64,000 nt of DNA from Reichenbachiella carrageenanivorans (GCF_025639805.1 NZ_CP106735.1:3691501-3755500); one strand, 5' to 3'; counted from the stretch's first letter, positions 51,408 to 61,798 are shown. The notes: generated by a model not told the origin, from the letters alone. Numbers and translations: made by a program.

Positions 51408-53348
51408 TTAATTGATCGCTGCTGCCTTTCTAAACAGAGCAATGAATTCCTCTTTAGTAAAGCTACCCAAGTCACCTTCACCGTGTCTACGGGCACTTAC
51501 CTTATTTTCTTCTTGCTCCTTCTCTCCTACAATCAGCATAAATGGAATCTTTTTGGTCTCAGCATCTCTGATTTTTCGCCCAATTTTTTCATCTCTATGG
51601 TCGATAAATCCTCTGATATCATTTTCTTCCATCAAAGAGAAAATCTCATGTGCGTAGTCTGCATATTTCTCTGAAATCGGCAAAACAGCAATCTGATCTG
51701 GCGTCAACCACAATGGGTAGTTGCCCCCACAGTGTTCAGTAAGCACAGCTACAAATCGCTCTAGCGAACCAAACGGTGCTCTATGAAGCATCACTGGACG
51801 ATGGCGGCCATTATCTGCTCCTATGTATTCTAATTCAAACCTTTCTGGCAAGTTGTAATCCACCTGAATAGTACCTAATTGCCAACTTCTACGCAAAGCA
51901 TCTTTGACCATAAAGTCTAGTTTAGGTCCGTAAAAAGCCGCTTCACCGTATTCGGTAACGGTATTTAGACCTTTTTCTTCGGCTGCTTCTATGATGGCAC
52001 GTTCTGCCTTTTCCCAATTCTCATCACTACCTATGTATTTGGCTTTGTTGTCTGGATCTCTTAGCGAAATCTGAGCTGTATAGTCTTCAAAACCCAAAGC
52101 CTTGAAAGTATAGAGTACAAGATCAATCACTTTCGTGAATTCTTCTTTCACCTGATCGGGTGTACAGAAAATATGAGCGTCGTCTTGCGTAAAACCCCTT
52201 ACCCGCGTAAGTCCATGAAGTTCTCCACTTTGCTCATAACGATAAACGGTTCCAAATTCTGCATATCGAATAGGCAAATCCTTGTACGAATGTGGTTTAG
52301 ACTTATATATCTCACAGTGATGTGGACAATTCATTGGTTTCAAGAAAAACTCCTCTCCTTCGTGTGGAGTAGCTATAGGCTGAAATGAATCCTCACCATA
52401 CTTCTCATAATGACCAGAAGTCACATACAGTTCTTTGTTTCCTATATGTGGTGTAATCACTGGGCTATAGCCCGCTTTGACCTGCGCTTTTCGCATAAAC
52501 TGTTCTAGTCGCTCACGAAGCATTGCTCCTTTGGGCAACCACAACGGTAAGCCTTGTCCTACTTTTTCAGAAAAAGTAAATAGCTCAAGCTCTTTGCCTA
52601 GTTTTCTATGATCTCTTTTCTTAGCTTCTTCTAGCAGCTCCAAATGCTCCTTCAGATCCTTCTGCTTAGGGAACGAAACTGCATACAAACGAGTCAACTG
52701 CTTGTTATTCTCATCACCACGCCAATAAGCACCAGCGATGTTCAACACCTTCACGGCCTTGATTACACCTGTATTGGGGATGTGTGGCCCTCTACAAAGA
52801 TCCGTAAAGTTACCTTGCTTATAGAAAGTGATGGTACCGTCGTCTAGCCCTTCGAGCAAATCCAATTTGTACTCATCTCCCTTCTCTTTGAAATAGGCAA
52901 CAGCATCTGCTTTAGAAATTTCTTCTCTAATGTACTCGTTCTTTTCACGGGCCAACTCCAGCATTTTGTTTTCCAAAACATCTAGATTCTCAGAATCAAA
53001 AGTCTGATCACCAAAATCGACATCATAGTAAAAACCGCTCTCAATGGCTGGTCCAATACCTAGTTTCACTCCAGGGTACAGGGCCTCCAATGCTTCTGCC
53101 ATGAGGTGAGCAGATGAGTGCCAAAAGGTAGACTTCCCTCCTTCATTTTGCCAGGTAAGCAAACTCACCGTAGCATCTTCACTTATGGGTCTGTTGGCGT
53201 CCCATATTTCTCCATTTACTTCAGCGGCCAGCACATTTCTAGCTAGCCCTTCACTAATACTCAAGGCGACATCCATACCAGTCGCTCCCTTGTCCATAGA
53301 TTTCACACTACCATCAGGAAGGGTAATGTTAATTTTAGCGTCACTCAT
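51408..53348 (-). CDS. thrS: Threonyl-tRNA synthetase
   Basis: A 646-aa enzyme from the ATG at 53348 ([18 protein letters not shown]). It has a TGS domain (about 1-65), an editing domain with [11 protein letters not shown] and the zinc-binding pattern, a class II catalytic core with the zinc-binding Cys in [10 protein letters not shown] and [13 protein letters not shown], motif 3 [11 protein letters not shown], and a C-terminal anticodon-binding domain (about 540-640). It charges tRNA-Thr. The preceding TPR lipoprotein gene ends 4 bases before the start, so they form one transcript. A strong terminator follows. Confidence 0.96.
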   Translation of the reverse strand: MSDAKINITLPDGSVKSMDKGATGMDVALSISEGLARNVLAAEVNGEIWDANRPISEDATVSLLTWQNEGGKSTFWHSSAHLMAEALEALYPGVKLGIGPAIESGFYYDVDFGDQTFDSENLDVLENKMLELAREKNEYIREEISKADAVAYFKEKGDEYKLDLLEGLDDGTITFYKQGNFTDLCRGPHIPNTGVIKAVKVLNIAGAYWRGDENNKQLTRLYAVSFPKQKDLKEHLELLEEAKKRDHRKLGKELELFTFSEKVGQGLPLWLPKGAMLRERLEQFMRKAQVKAGYSPVITPHIGNKELYVTSGHYEKYGEDSFQPIATPHEGEEFFLKPMNCPHHCEIYKSKPHSYKDLPIRYAEFGTVYRYEQSGELHGLTRVRGFTQDDAHIFCTPDQVKEEFTKVIDLVLYTFKALGFEDYTAQISLRDPDNKAKYIGSDENWEKAERAIIEAAEEKGLNTVTEYGEAAFYGPKLDFMVKDALRRSWQLGTIQVDYNLPERFELEYIGADNGRHRPVMLHRAPFGSLERFVAVLTEHCGGNYPLWLTPDQIAVLPISEKYADYAHEIFSLMEENDIRGFIDHRDEKIGRKIRDAETKKIPFMLIVGEKEQEENKVSARRHGEGDLGSFTKEEFIALFRKAAAIN

Positions 53349-53352
53349 CAAT

Positions 53353-54465
53353 TCATTCATTTCTTGTATTTGGGGAAGCAAAATCGAAAGTTGGTATAGC
53401 CTCTCTTCTTTCCCTTAATTTGCGCAAATATGCGATTTTTCCTTTGACTTTCCTTACTCCTTCCAAGCCTTCTTCATTCAATGAATCTACAGCAAGTATA
53501 TATTGGTAATACTGCAAGGCACTAGCATAATACCCCTTATGGTCGAAAGAAACTGCCTTGGCTTTCAATGCCCCAACATTTAAGCTATCTTGAGCCAGCA
53601 TCTGTGTAGCATAAAATATCATAGAATCATACATGGCTTGTTGTTCAAAATGTCTAATTAGAGAATCTCCAGCCACCATATTCCCAGTTAACAGCATCTC
53701 TCCTAGCAACTGATTGGCTTCCTGATTTTTATGCTCTTCACGATACAGCTCTACATTAAGAAAATTGATTTCTGCAGTCTCATAATCCGAATCATATAAT
53801 AAAGTAACTAGTGTTCTTGATTGGTCGTAATTGCGAGCATATGCGTATAAAAATGCCAGATCTCTGGCGATATCTAATCGACTAGAGTCCTGCTGAAATG
53901 CTTGCAACTTATATTTCAATGCGGAAATAGAATCGCCTAAACTCAAATAAACTTCTCCTTTTAGTAAGTAAATGTCAGGGTCATTTCCATTGATCATCAC
54001 TGCTTTATTGATATAGTCTATGGCTAGCCCATTCCTGCCTAATGCAGCATATATGCTTGCTCTTTTTTTATAAAATTCTGTAGTGTTAGCACCATAGTCC
54101 TCTGCCATAGAATTGTAATGCAGGGCTTTGGCTAAATCTTTCTTGTCTAAATAAAAATCAGACACCAACTCCAGTAATTCTGCATTTTTCTGATATTGAC
54201 TCAACCAGTCTAGTAATTCTTCTTCTGAAGTGTTCTTCCATTCTGCTTGCTCATGCACTTGCAGGTATTGTATCAGCTCATTGATGTCGAAAGAAGACAG
54301 TTGTTTGCCACTCACCTGTACCGACTCACTAGGAGGCGCTATTTTTGCATCCATTTGCTGTACGGGCACATTCCCAAATCGCTTTTCACACCCCTGACAA
54401 AGTAGAGTAATACAACAAGCGAATAGGAAACTACAACTTCTAAATAAGATACTTTTACAGTTCAT
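53353..54465 (-). CDS. TPR-repeat lipoprotein upstream of thrS
   Basis: A 370-aa protein from the ATG at 54465 ([13 protein letters not shown]...), with a lipobox LLCQGC (Cys26). Residues about 85-350 are tetratricopeptide repeats ([54 protein letters not shown]). It is likely an envelope scaffold protein. It is co-transcribed with thrS, but no functional tie is evident, and the order may simply reflect a shared promoter. Confidence 0.82.
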   Translation of the reverse strand: MNCKSILFRSCSFLFACCITLLCQGCEKRFGNVPVQQMDAKIAPPSESVQVSGKQLSSFDINELIQYLQVHEQAEWKNTSEEELLDWLSQYQKNAELLELVSDFYLDKKDLAKALHYNSMAEDYGANTTEFYKKRASIYAALGRNGLAIDYINKAVMINGNDPDIYLLKGEVYLSLGDSISALKYKLQAFQQDSSRLDIARDLAFLYAYARNYDQSRTLVTLLYDSDYETAEINFLNVELYREEHKNQEANQLLGEMLLTGNMVAGDSLIRHFEQQAMYDSMIFYATQMLAQDSLNVGALKAKAVSFDHKGYYASALQYYQYILAVDSLNEEGLEGVRKVKGKIAYLRKLRERREAIPTFDFASPNTRNE

Positions 54466-54972
54466 ACAAAATTGGAAATATTCAATAACGAACCTATTCA
54501 AACAAAATAAAGAATCAGGTATCAAAACATGCTAAATAATTATTTGACAAGTCAATGAACAAAAAAAGTACTTTTTCCATTCGTTTTTGTCATCTTTCAG
54601 TGTTAAAAATAAAGAGATAGGTAATCCTCTTAGTCTATATCACCAAAACACTTAAAAAGTGTATAATTCAAAATCAAAATTTGTTTATCTCGGCAAATCT
54701 TGGTAAAATTCAAGATTGATTTTTTATCAATTCAGAGGTTGGGTAGTTATAAGGAAAGGTTTGAAACTCATTTCAGTTATTGCTAATCGTCAAAATGTTA
54801 TAGCATTTTGATTGCTTCGGTTAAATAGCAATTGTTTTCTTTGAATAGTCCAATTTATGTTTGTAAATTATTGAAATCTTGATTGTTCAAGTATCTTTAC
54901 TTTTAGATTGAAAAATTAGAATTATAAGACTAACCAGTACTAGTCAGGTTTTCTGGTAATACATTTGATATA
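54466..54972. other. A/T-rich divergent promoter region
   Basis: About 507 bases between the TPR lipoprotein and the SiaB-like gene, very rich in A and T. It presumably carries both promoters. A short hairpin (ACACTT-AAAA-AGTGT) lies near 54647. I cannot name operators or any gene here. Confidence 0.45.
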
Positions 54973-55554
54973 ATGGATTTATTAAAGAGATATAAAAATA
55001 TATACGATACTAACATCATCCTGATGTATAAAGGCGAAGTTACATTTGACTTAGTCACTTCTATTATAGAGACACTCGACGGAAGAATAACGGAATTAGA
55101 ATCTGACCGAATGATTAAAAAGAAGTTTTATGGAGCAGCTACAGAATGTATTCAGAATCTATATCATCACATGGATGAAGTAGCAGACGAAACTCATCAA
55201 ATCGATACCTATGATTCCAAATCAGGTCTTCTACTGGTAACTGCTCGAAAGAAGTTTTACAATATCATGACTGGAAACTTCATCCCCAACACAAAGATTA
55301 CAACTATTAAATCTAAACTTGACAATATCAATGCTTTGGACAAAGATGGCTTAAAAAAGCTCTACAAAGAGATTCTATACAATGGTGAGTTTTCAGACAA
55401 AGGCACTGCAGGTTTAGGTTTTGTAGAAATAGCCCGAAAAACTGGCCAAAAACTATCGTATGAATTTCATCAGGTAAATGATGAGTACTCTTATTTTACT
55501 TTTCAGATAAGGGTTCCTAGAGAATTAGAAAAAAAACTGGCTGAGGCTTCATAA
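54973..55554 (+). CDS. SiaB-like protein kinase
   Basis: A 193-aa protein resembling the SiaB family (DUF6272) of single-domain kinases: NIILMYKGEVTFDLVTSIIE, FYGAATECIQNLYHHMDE and KGTAGLGFVEIARKTGQKL with a HATPase-like nucleotide loop. In Pseudomonas, SiaB phosphorylates the switch protein SiaC while the phosphatase SiaA reverses it, controlling aggregation and biofilm. Here a PP2C phosphatase is encoded 3 kb downstream in the same orientation, but no SiaC-like gene is visible in between. The target may be elsewhere or be one of the unknown proteins in the operon. Confidence 0.8.
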   Translation: MDLLKRYKNIYDTNIILMYKGEVTFDLVTSIIETLDGRITELESDRMIKKKFYGAATECIQNLYHHMDEVADETHQIDTYDSKSGLLLVTARKKFYNIMTGNFIPNTKITTIKSKLDNINALDKDGLKKLYKEILYNGEFSDKGTAGLGFVEIARKTGQKLSYEFHQVNDEYSYFTFQIRVPRELEKKLAEAS

Positions 55555-55566
55555 GCCATCTACCCA

Positions 55567-55668
55567 ATGCACATAAACAACTCAAATATCAATTTAAATT
55601 CATTACATACATCAGACATGAGACTGGGAGTAAGTGAGGAGGCATATAGTAACGTTGAACTGAAATGA
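55567..55668 (+). CDS. Possible 33-aa peptide, coupled to the next gene
   Basis: A short frame (MHINNSNINLNSLHTSDM..., 33 codons) fills the gap after the SiaB-like gene. Its TGA overlaps the ATG of the following gene as ATGA. That overlap is the mark of translational coupling, but a frame of this size can arise by chance. No family is recognised. Confidence 0.3.
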   Translation: MHINNSNINLNSLHTSDMRLGVSEEAYSNVELK

Positions 55669-56222
55669 AAGAACTTTATCACGAAGAGCAAAAGATACTT
55701 TCGGAGTATGTAGGAAAAGTAAAAAAGAAAGATGTAAACCTTGAAGATGCAGTAGGAATCGCTATGCACTACAAAGATTTGCTAGATCAGAGTAAGGTAA
55801 TCACTCGAATCAGTGATCGACTACAGAAAAAACTAGATCACGCCAACCAAAAAATCAAGGTTCAGAACAATGAAATCCAAAAGAAGAATGGAGAGTTAGA
55901 AATAACTATTGATCAGCTCGACAAAATGACTATGGGTAAAAAAGCCACCAGAATACTTTTTGGCGTTTTTGTAATTCTTTTCATTTCTGAGCAACTGTTT
56001 CTTGAACCCATCATTGATAGTTGGGCACAGGGCAATTTTATCGGCATCGGAGTCATGCTAATCATTGCATTAATGTTAAAATTCTTCGAATCTAAATTAG
56101 AAGATTACTTCACCAAGCAAAGCAAACGTGAAATATTATCTAATCAGTCAGGTACTACGCAGCAAAATAGTACTGAGGAAAAAAGTCAATTTTCTTTCTT
56201 AAAAAGTAAAGGAGCGGCTTAA
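55665..56222 (+). CDS. Coiled-coil membrane protein of the signalling operon
   Basis: A 185-aa protein. About the first 85 residues are charged and coiled-coil (LLDQSKVITRISDRLQKKL, IKVQNNEIQKKNGEL). Two membrane helices follow (about 98-116 and 122-142), then a polar tail with EEKSQFSFLKSKGAA. No family is recognised. It lies between the SiaB-like kinase and the histidine kinase in a closely spaced set and may act as an adaptor at the membrane. Confidence 0.7.
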   Translation: MKELYHEEQKILSEYVGKVKKKDVNLEDAVGIAMHYKDLLDQSKVITRISDRLQKKLDHANQKIKVQNNEIQKKNGELEITIDQLDKMTMGKKATRILFGVFVILFISEQLFLEPIIDSWAQGNFIGIGVMLIIALMLKFFESKLEDYFTKQSKREILSNQSGTTQQNSTEEKSQFSFLKSKGAA

Positions 56223-56248
56223 TTAATTAAAACAAAAGCATAAGAGCT

Positions 56249-58147
56249 ATGAAAAAGGATAACCTGATACGATCGTATATTCTGACCTTGATACTTATTA
56301 TATTAGGTCTATTTATTGGTCAATTTATAGTCCAAAATGCCATCAGAGTAAATCAAGATGATGCCATCTTGGTAAAGCTCGCACAGAAACAGGCCACACT
56401 AAGCGAAGAAATCTCCAAAAATGCAGCGCTTATCAATTTAGACAGAATTAAATCTAGTGAGACCAATTTCAACCTTGTAAAAAGAAGATTAAAACCAGCA
56501 GTAGAAGAATTCACTAAAATTCAAAAAGCACTCACAAAGGGAGACATTAACTATGGCCTGTCTGGAACAGAAAACTCTGAAAAAACAACCGCCATGCTCA
56601 ACGACATGGACCTCTCCTATCGCGAAATCAGAGATGCAGGAAACGAAATCGTCAATGTGAGTTTCACAGACCCCGAAGAGGATAAAGCTTTGATTTTAAG
56701 TAGAGCACTTACCAACATCCTATCCCAAAAAACTTTTAGTGACAAAGCTTCTGATCTAGCAAGCCAGTATCAACTAGAGGCAAAAACCAACAAAGGTGGA
56801 TTTTCGCAATTTGAGTACGTAATCACTGCTGCCATCATAGCTATATTACTACTCCAAGCCTCTTTCATCTTTCGACCTGCTGTAAACTTGGCTTATAAAA
56901 ACTTTCTTACAGCAAATGAGGCCTTCGTAAAACTACAGAGATCAGAAGAAGAATTAAGAAGTAGTGCAGAAAAGCAGCTGGAAGTAAATGAAAAACTCAT
57001 CCTCTCTCAGCGAGCTTTGGAGCAACGAAACAAAAAATTAAAACTCTCTGAGCAAGAGATTTTGAAGAGTTCTAGAAAACAAATAGAGGTCAACGAAAAA
57101 CTGATTCGCGTACAAGAAGAACTTAGAAAAGCATACGATCGAGTAAAGTACTCAGAGGAGCGCATGAGAAATATTGCTGAAGAGCAGCTAGAGGCTACAG
57201 AACGACTAATGATAGCTGAGAATAAGCTCAAGCAAACACTTACTATCGAGCAAGACAGTAAAGCAGAGCTGGCTCAAACATTGGAAAACCTTAAAAGCAC
57301 CCAATCTCAATTAGTACAATCAGAAAAAATGGCCTCTCTGGGTCAGTTGACAGCAGGTATTGCTCATGAGATCAACAACCCCATCAACTTCGTTTACAAT
57401 GGTATCGATACACTCAAAGTATCTCTTGATGATTTGATCACCATTGTAGAAAAATATGATCAGCTCGAAGACAGCAAAGATTACAAAGCTGCTATCGCTG
57501 AAATTCATCAAATGAAAGAAGAGTATGCTTATGACGATCTTCTTAATGATTTGAAAGAATTGGTATCGGATATTAAAAAAGGAGCCGTACGAACCATAGA
57601 AATTGTGAAAGGTCTAAGGGTCTTCTCTAGATTGGATGAAGAAGAAATGAAGCCAGCCAATGTCAATGATGCATTGGATGCCACTCTTGTCCTGCTTAGA
57701 AACAAAACCAAAAACAAAATCAACATCAAGAAATTCTACGACGATTCTATCTTGGATATCAACTGCTACCCTGGACAGCTCAATCAGGTATTTATGAATA
57801 TTCTAAACAATGGTATTCAAGCCATTCCAGATGAGCGTAAGGATGGTGAAGTTCAGATTTATACAGAAAACCAAGACCAGCACGTCATGATCAAAATAAA
57901 GGATAATGGTGCAGGAATGTCTGAACAAGTCAAACGAAGAATCTTCGAACCTTTCTTTACAACTAAACCCGTAGGCATTGGTACTGGACTAGGCATGTCT
58001 ATTACCTTTGGTATCATAGAAAAACATGGTGGAAACATCTATTGTAATAGTGAAGAAGGAAAAGGAACAGAGTTTTCTATTTTGATCCCAAAACACATGG
58101 ACAAATCTTCGGAAGAAGAAAAGGTATCCGAGTCTCAAAAAGCATAA
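56249..58147 (+). CDS. Membrane sensor histidine kinase with long coiled coil
   Basis: A 632-aa kinase. It has an N-terminal helix (about 9-30), a periplasmic helical sensor (about 31-188) like type-IV-pilus methyl-accepting N-terminal domains, a second helix (about 190-210) and a long coiled coil (about 220-360). The HisKA domain has His373 in GIAHEINNPINFV, and the HATPase has NILNNGIQAI, DNGAGMSEQ and GIGTGLGMSITFGI. The coiled coil resembles those that relay signals in signalling-hub kinases. It is followed after 23 bases by a REC-PP2C phosphatase that is its likely phosphotransfer partner. Confidence 0.9.
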   Translation: MKKDNLIRSYILTLILIILGLFIGQFIVQNAIRVNQDDAILVKLAQKQATLSEEISKNAALINLDRIKSSETNFNLVKRRLKPAVEEFTKIQKALTKGDINYGLSGTENSEKTTAMLNDMDLSYREIRDAGNEIVNVSFTDPEEDKALILSRALTNILSQKTFSDKASDLASQYQLEAKTNKGGFSQFEYVITAAIIAILLLQASFIFRPAVNLAYKNFLTANEAFVKLQRSEEELRSSAEKQLEVNEKLILSQRALEQRNKKLKLSEQEILKSSRKQIEVNEKLIRVQEELRKAYDRVKYSEERMRNIAEEQLEATERLMIAENKLKQTLTIEQDSKAELAQTLENLKSTQSQLVQSEKMASLGQLTAGIAHEINNPINFVYNGIDTLKVSLDDLITIVEKYDQLEDSKDYKAAIAEIHQMKEEYAYDDLLNDLKELVSDIKKGAVRTIEIVKGLRVFSRLDEEEMKPANVNDALDATLVLLRNKTKNKINIKKFYDDSILDINCYPGQLNQVFMNILNNGIQAIPDERKDGEVQIYTENQDQHVMIKIKDNGAGMSEQVKRRIFEPFFTTKPVGIGTGLGMSITFGIIEKHGGNIYCNSEEGKGTEFSILIPKHMDKSSEEEKVSESQKA

Positions 58148-58170
58148 TATATTTAGAAGTAAACTAGCAA

Positions 58171-59451
58171 ATGGAAGAAGTTCAAAATCCAGTAGAAGAT
58201 ACAGCAGTCAAAAATAAAAAGAAGTACACCATTCTTTATGTTGATGATGAAGAAAGCAACCTTCGTATTTTCCGAATGGCTTTCAAAAGAGAGTACAACG
58301 TACTCACCGCTCCCGGAGGAAACGAAGCTATAGAAATGCTACGCGAGCATGACATACAGTGCTTGATCACGGATCAAAAAATGCCTGAAATGACAGGAAC
58401 TGAATTGCTTGAAAAAGTGCTTCCTGAGTTTCCTGATGTGATTCGAATGATACTTACGGGTTTTGCTGATATTGAAGCTATTGTGAAAGCTGTAAACAAA
58501 TGCGGCATTTACAAATACATTACTAAACCATGGGATAAAGGTGAAATGAAACTCACCATAGACAAAGCATTGGAGGCTTACGAATTGAAAAGTGATAAAG
58601 TAAAACTTATCCGTCAGCTAGAAAAAGCCAACAGTGGGTTGGAGGAAAAAGTAGAGCTACGTACCAAAGAACTAGCAGAAGTAAATAAACGCTTGATGGA
58701 TAGTATCAAATACGCGATGACTATTCAGAATGCAATGCTAATGTCTCCTGAAACAATCAAAGAAGGCTTTACAGACTTCTTCATCCTGTTCCAACCACTA
58801 GATGTAGTAAGTGGTGATTTCTATTGGTATGCTGATTTTGAATCTGACGATGTCAATTACAAATTCATTGCATCAGTAGATTGTACTGGACACGGTGTAG
58901 CTGGAGCGCTAATGAGTATGATTGGTGAATCTCTACTCAACCAAATCGTTTACGAGCATGAAATTACTGATGCAGGTGAAATCCTAGACAATCTCAATAT
59001 AGGCATTCAGGACATACTCAATCAATCTGAGAACAACATGCATCACGGCATGGATGCTAGCATCATGATCATTGACGAAGACAATCAGGAGGTGTATTTT
59101 GCTGGCGCACAACAAAATCTACTTTATTCAGATAAAGGCAAAATAAAAACCGTAAAAGGAGATCGGATTTCTCTAGGTGGCTATTTGGATCAAGAAAGAA
59201 ACTACACAACCCACAAGGTATCTTATACCAAAGGGGAAACTTCTTTCTTTATGTTCTCAGATGGCTTCCAAGATCAGTTTGGCGGGCCAGATAACAAGAA
59301 ATTTACAGTAGCTCGATTAACAGAAAGTATCGAAGCGGGATTAGACAAACCTATGGACAAGCAAAGAGATCTGCTCCATAAGGTATTGACCGAATGGAAA
59401 GGTGAAGAAAAACAAACCGATGACATTTTGGTAATGGGAATTAAGATATAA
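58171..59451 (+). CDS. Receiver-PP2C (SpoIIE-type) phosphatase
   Basis: A 426-aa protein. The receiver domain (about 17-135) has VDDEESN, the phospho-acceptor Asp in CLITDQKMPEM and Lys in ITKPWDKG. A coiled coil (about 145-185) links to a SpoIIE/PP2C phosphatase (about 195-426) with metal-binding motifs GDFYWYADFE, SVDCTGHGVAGALMSM, GMDASIMIID, MFSDGFQDQFG and TDDILVMGI. Phosphorylation of the receiver by the upstream kinase would switch the phosphatase, as in SiaA/RsbU systems. With the SiaB-like kinase it forms the two arms of a partner switch. Confidence 0.91.
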   Translation: MEEVQNPVEDTAVKNKKKYTILYVDDEESNLRIFRMAFKREYNVLTAPGGNEAIEMLREHDIQCLITDQKMPEMTGTELLEKVLPEFPDVIRMILTGFADIEAIVKAVNKCGIYKYITKPWDKGEMKLTIDKALEAYELKSDKVKLIRQLEKANSGLEEKVELRTKELAEVNKRLMDSIKYAMTIQNAMLMSPETIKEGFTDFFILFQPLDVVSGDFYWYADFESDDVNYKFIASVDCTGHGVAGALMSMIGESLLNQIVYEHEITDAGEILDNLNIGIQDILNQSENNMHHGMDASIMIIDEDNQEVYFAGAQQNLLYSDKGKIKTVKGDRISLGGYLDQERNYTTHKVSYTKGETSFFMFSDGFQDQFGGPDNKKFTVARLTESIEAGLDKPMDKQRDLLHKVLTEWKGEEKQTDDILVMGIKI

Positions 59452-59486
59452 TTTGACAATATTTGCAACATTAAAAGCGGCTCCGT

Positions 59487-59729
59487 ATGAAGATTAAGGT
59501 ATTAACATTGAAGAACTGGTGCAACAAGAGCATAACGCCTTTAGCATGGCAAAGAATTATCATCAAGATACTGCCTGAGATGCGGGACAGAGGATTTGAG
59601 CTTAACACCTTGGAAGAACCAGGTCCAGACCTAACCTTCGGTGAGGAAGAATTCCAGCTCTTTACCAATTCATTGGATACGGTATACAAAATCACATTCC
59701 CTAAAGAGGTCTTAGAAAAAATCTCATAA
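59487..59729 (+). CDS. Small protein at the end of the signalling operon
   Basis: An 80-aa protein (MKIKVLTLKNWCNKSITPLA...). It follows the phosphatase gene by 35 bases and is followed by a terminator 33 bases after its stop. No family is recognised, and it does not resemble SiaC (DUF1987), which would be larger. It could be a substrate or adaptor of the switch. Confidence 0.55.
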   Translation: MKIKVLTLKNWCNKSITPLAWQRIIIKILPEMRDRGFELNTLEEPGPDLTFGEEEFQLFTNSLDTVYKITFPKEVLEKIS

Positions 59730-59762
59730 GTAGTGAAGAAATTAATTTCACCCACAGTATTC

Positions 59763-59788
59763 AAGCTTCAATTCTGAAGCTTTTTTTA
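59763..59788 (+). terminator. Terminator of the signalling operon
   Basis: An 8-bp stem (59763-59770 with 59775-59782), a 4-base loop and an immediate run of seven T (59781-59787) lie just after the 80-aa gene. Typical intrinsic terminator on the plus strand. Confidence 0.8.
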
Positions 59789-59810
59789 TGAATTAGAATC
59801 CCCTGTTTAC

Positions 59811-60002
59811 TTGAATATAAAAACCCTCGCTTATATATTATCAGCATGGATAATAATAAGCACTTTGATGACCAGCTGCGTCAGCAGTCATAGCGCAACC
59901 AAAATAGCTGTTGTACAACCTAAAAAGAGAATATTTGCATACAAACCACACAAGCACAAGCATAGAAAGCGCACCAAAACAGTAAGATTCCGAGTACACT
60001 AA
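59811..60002 (+). CDS. Small basic lipoprotein
   Basis: A 63-aa frame beginning with TTG at 59811; no ATG is available upstream before a stop. A lipoprotein signal peptide (LSAWIIISTLMTSC) is followed by a short tail rich in Lys, His and Arg (HKHKHRKRTKTVRFRVH). It overlaps the last 4 bases of the convergent acyl-CoA dehydrogenase gene. The basic tail could bind nucleic acid or peptidoglycan, which is speculation. Confidence 0.4.
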   Translation: MNIKTLAYILSAWIIISTLMTSCVSSHSATKIAVVQPKKRIFAYKPHKHKHRKRTKTVRFRVH

Positions 60003-61798
60003 ATAATATCTTTGCTATCTATCTCAAGTAAGAGTTTGTCTGAGCTATTGAGTCGAGCAATTATACCTTCAGTCTTGGGCAACTCATACTCATAATAATA
60101 CCGCATAGTATGTATCTTACTATTGTAAAACTCATCTCCCCTGTTTTCATTTATCGCAATCTGACATGGAATAGCCTGTAGCAACCACTGCCAGCCAATA
60201 GCTACAATACCGAAGAGCTCCAGATATAGCGTAGCATCCATCAGGAAGACTTCTTTTTTCTCTTTCATAGCAATGGTCGAAAGTCGCATCGTAATGTTCT
60301 GAAGCCTAAATAAAGCATCGTTTAGCTTCTCACCATATTTGGACAATTCAATGACTTCCAGTTTCACTTTTTTAATGGACTTGGATACTTCTTCCGTGAA
60401 AGCACGAAAAGCAATCCCCCCTCCCATAACTATCTTCCTCCCTAACAGATCCACACCATGAATTCCAGTAGTTCCTTCATGTATCGTATGAATACGCATC
60501 TCTCTAAAATACTGCTCTAATGGGAAATCTTTACAGTAGCCAGCCCCCCCTAATATCTGTATAGCAGCAGAAGTAGACAATATACCCATTTCACTCGGGT
60601 AACTCTTAGCCACTGGCGTAAGCAAGTCTAAGGTCAGTCTATAAATTTCTTTAATTTCTTCCTTACCTCCTTTAGCCATATCTGCGTAATGCGCACATTG
60701 TAGTAATAAGGAAAGAGAGCCTTCTACTATAGCTTTTTGAAAGAAAAGCATTCTTCTCACGTCTGCATGGTCTATGATATTGATCTGAGCAGAAGTTGGG
60801 TCCTTCTCATCAGGTTTGCGGCCTTGTGGTCTTTCTTTTGCATAATTGAGCGAAGCATAATAAGCTGCAGACCCTATGGATGCTGCACTCAAGCCTACGC
60901 CTATCCTTGCTTCATTCATCATTTGAAACATGTACGAGAGTCCTTCATTCGGTTTGCCTAATAAATAGCCGAAACATCTTTTCTTCTCTCCAAAACTCAA
61001 ATGGACAATAGGTGCCGCTTTGTATCCCATTTTGTGATACAAGCCTGTCGTTGTGACGTCGTTCATCACCACTTGATCACCTTCTTTAAACCTCTTCTGT
61101 GGCACCACAAACAGCGACAAGCCCTTTGTTCCTTCTGGTGCTCCTTTTATTCTCGCCAACATTAGGTGAACCACATTACCTACAGCATCATGATCTCCAG
61201 CAGAGATAAATATTTTTTGCCCCACGATACTGTAAACCGTTCCTTCATCATCTAGCGGTTCCGCAGAAGTAGTTACATCAGACAGTGAGCTTCCTGCATC
61301 TGGTTCAGTCATGGCCATGGTACCTTGCCAAGCTCCGCTGTATAATTTGGAAACGTATGTTTCTTTTAATTCTTCAGAACCGTACTCTTCGATCAAACGA
61401 GCAGCACCAGCTGTCAAGAATGGGTATACACTTGCAGAATAATTGGCAGCACCAAAAATAAACTGAGCACATGATGAAACAGTAATAGGTAGCTGCTGTC
61501 CTCCCGTTGCTTCACTGGCATTAGCTGAGATCCAGCCACCATCTCCAAATTTCTTAAGTAGTTTTCTAATTTGCCCATGAACTTTAACCTTGCCTCCTTC
61601 AAACTGAGGTTCCATTCTATCCATTTCTTCATTGTAGGGACGCAACTCTTTATCAGCCAGATCACCTGCAGCATCCAGTATCATCTTCACCCCGTCTAGG
61701 TCATGATTTTTATAGATATCAAGCTTCATTAATGTCTCAATATCAAAGACCTCTTTGAGCAAGAAATCAAGGTTTCGTCGGGAATAGTATTCAGGCAT
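59999..61798 (-). CDS. Acyl-CoA dehydrogenase
   Basis: A 599-aa flavoenzyme of the long acyl-CoA dehydrogenase group (with an extra C-terminal domain, as in FadE5/DmdC-like proteins). Markers are TMAMTEPDAGSSLSDV for FAD binding, GLSYMFQMMNEARIGVGL, AIQILGGAGYCKDFPLEQYF and the loop IHEGTTGIHGVDLLGRK, which contains the predicted base. Residues about 470-599 form the additional helical domain. It oxidises an acyl-CoA, but chain length cannot be read here. It stands alone, convergent with the small lipoprotein. Confidence 0.9.
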   Translation of the reverse strand: MPEYYSRRNLDFLLKEVFDIETLMKLDIYKNHDLDGVKMILDAAGDLADKELRPYNEEMDRMEPQFEGGKVKVHGQIRKLLKKFGDGGWISANASEATGGQQLPITVSSCAQFIFGAANYSASVYPFLTAGAARLIEEYGSEELKETYVSKLYSGAWQGTMAMTEPDAGSSLSDVTTSAEPLDDEGTVYSIVGQKIFISAGDHDAVGNVVHLMLARIKGAPEGTKGLSLFVVPQKRFKEGDQVVMNDVTTTGLYHKMGYKAAPIVHLSFGEKKRCFGYLLGKPNEGLSYMFQMMNEARIGVGLSAASIGSAAYYASLNYAKERPQGRKPDEKDPTSAQINIIDHADVRRMLFFQKAIVEGSLSLLLQCAHYADMAKGGKEEIKEIYRLTLDLLTPVAKSYPSEMGILSTSAAIQILGGAGYCKDFPLEQYFREMRIHTIHEGTTGIHGVDLLGRKIVMGGGIAFRAFTEEVSKSIKKVKLEVIELSKYGEKLNDALFRLQNITMRLSTIAMKEKKEVFLMDATLYLELFGIVAIGWQWLLQAIPCQIAINENRGDEFYNSKIHTMRYYYEYELPKTEGIIARLNSSDKLLLEIDSKDII

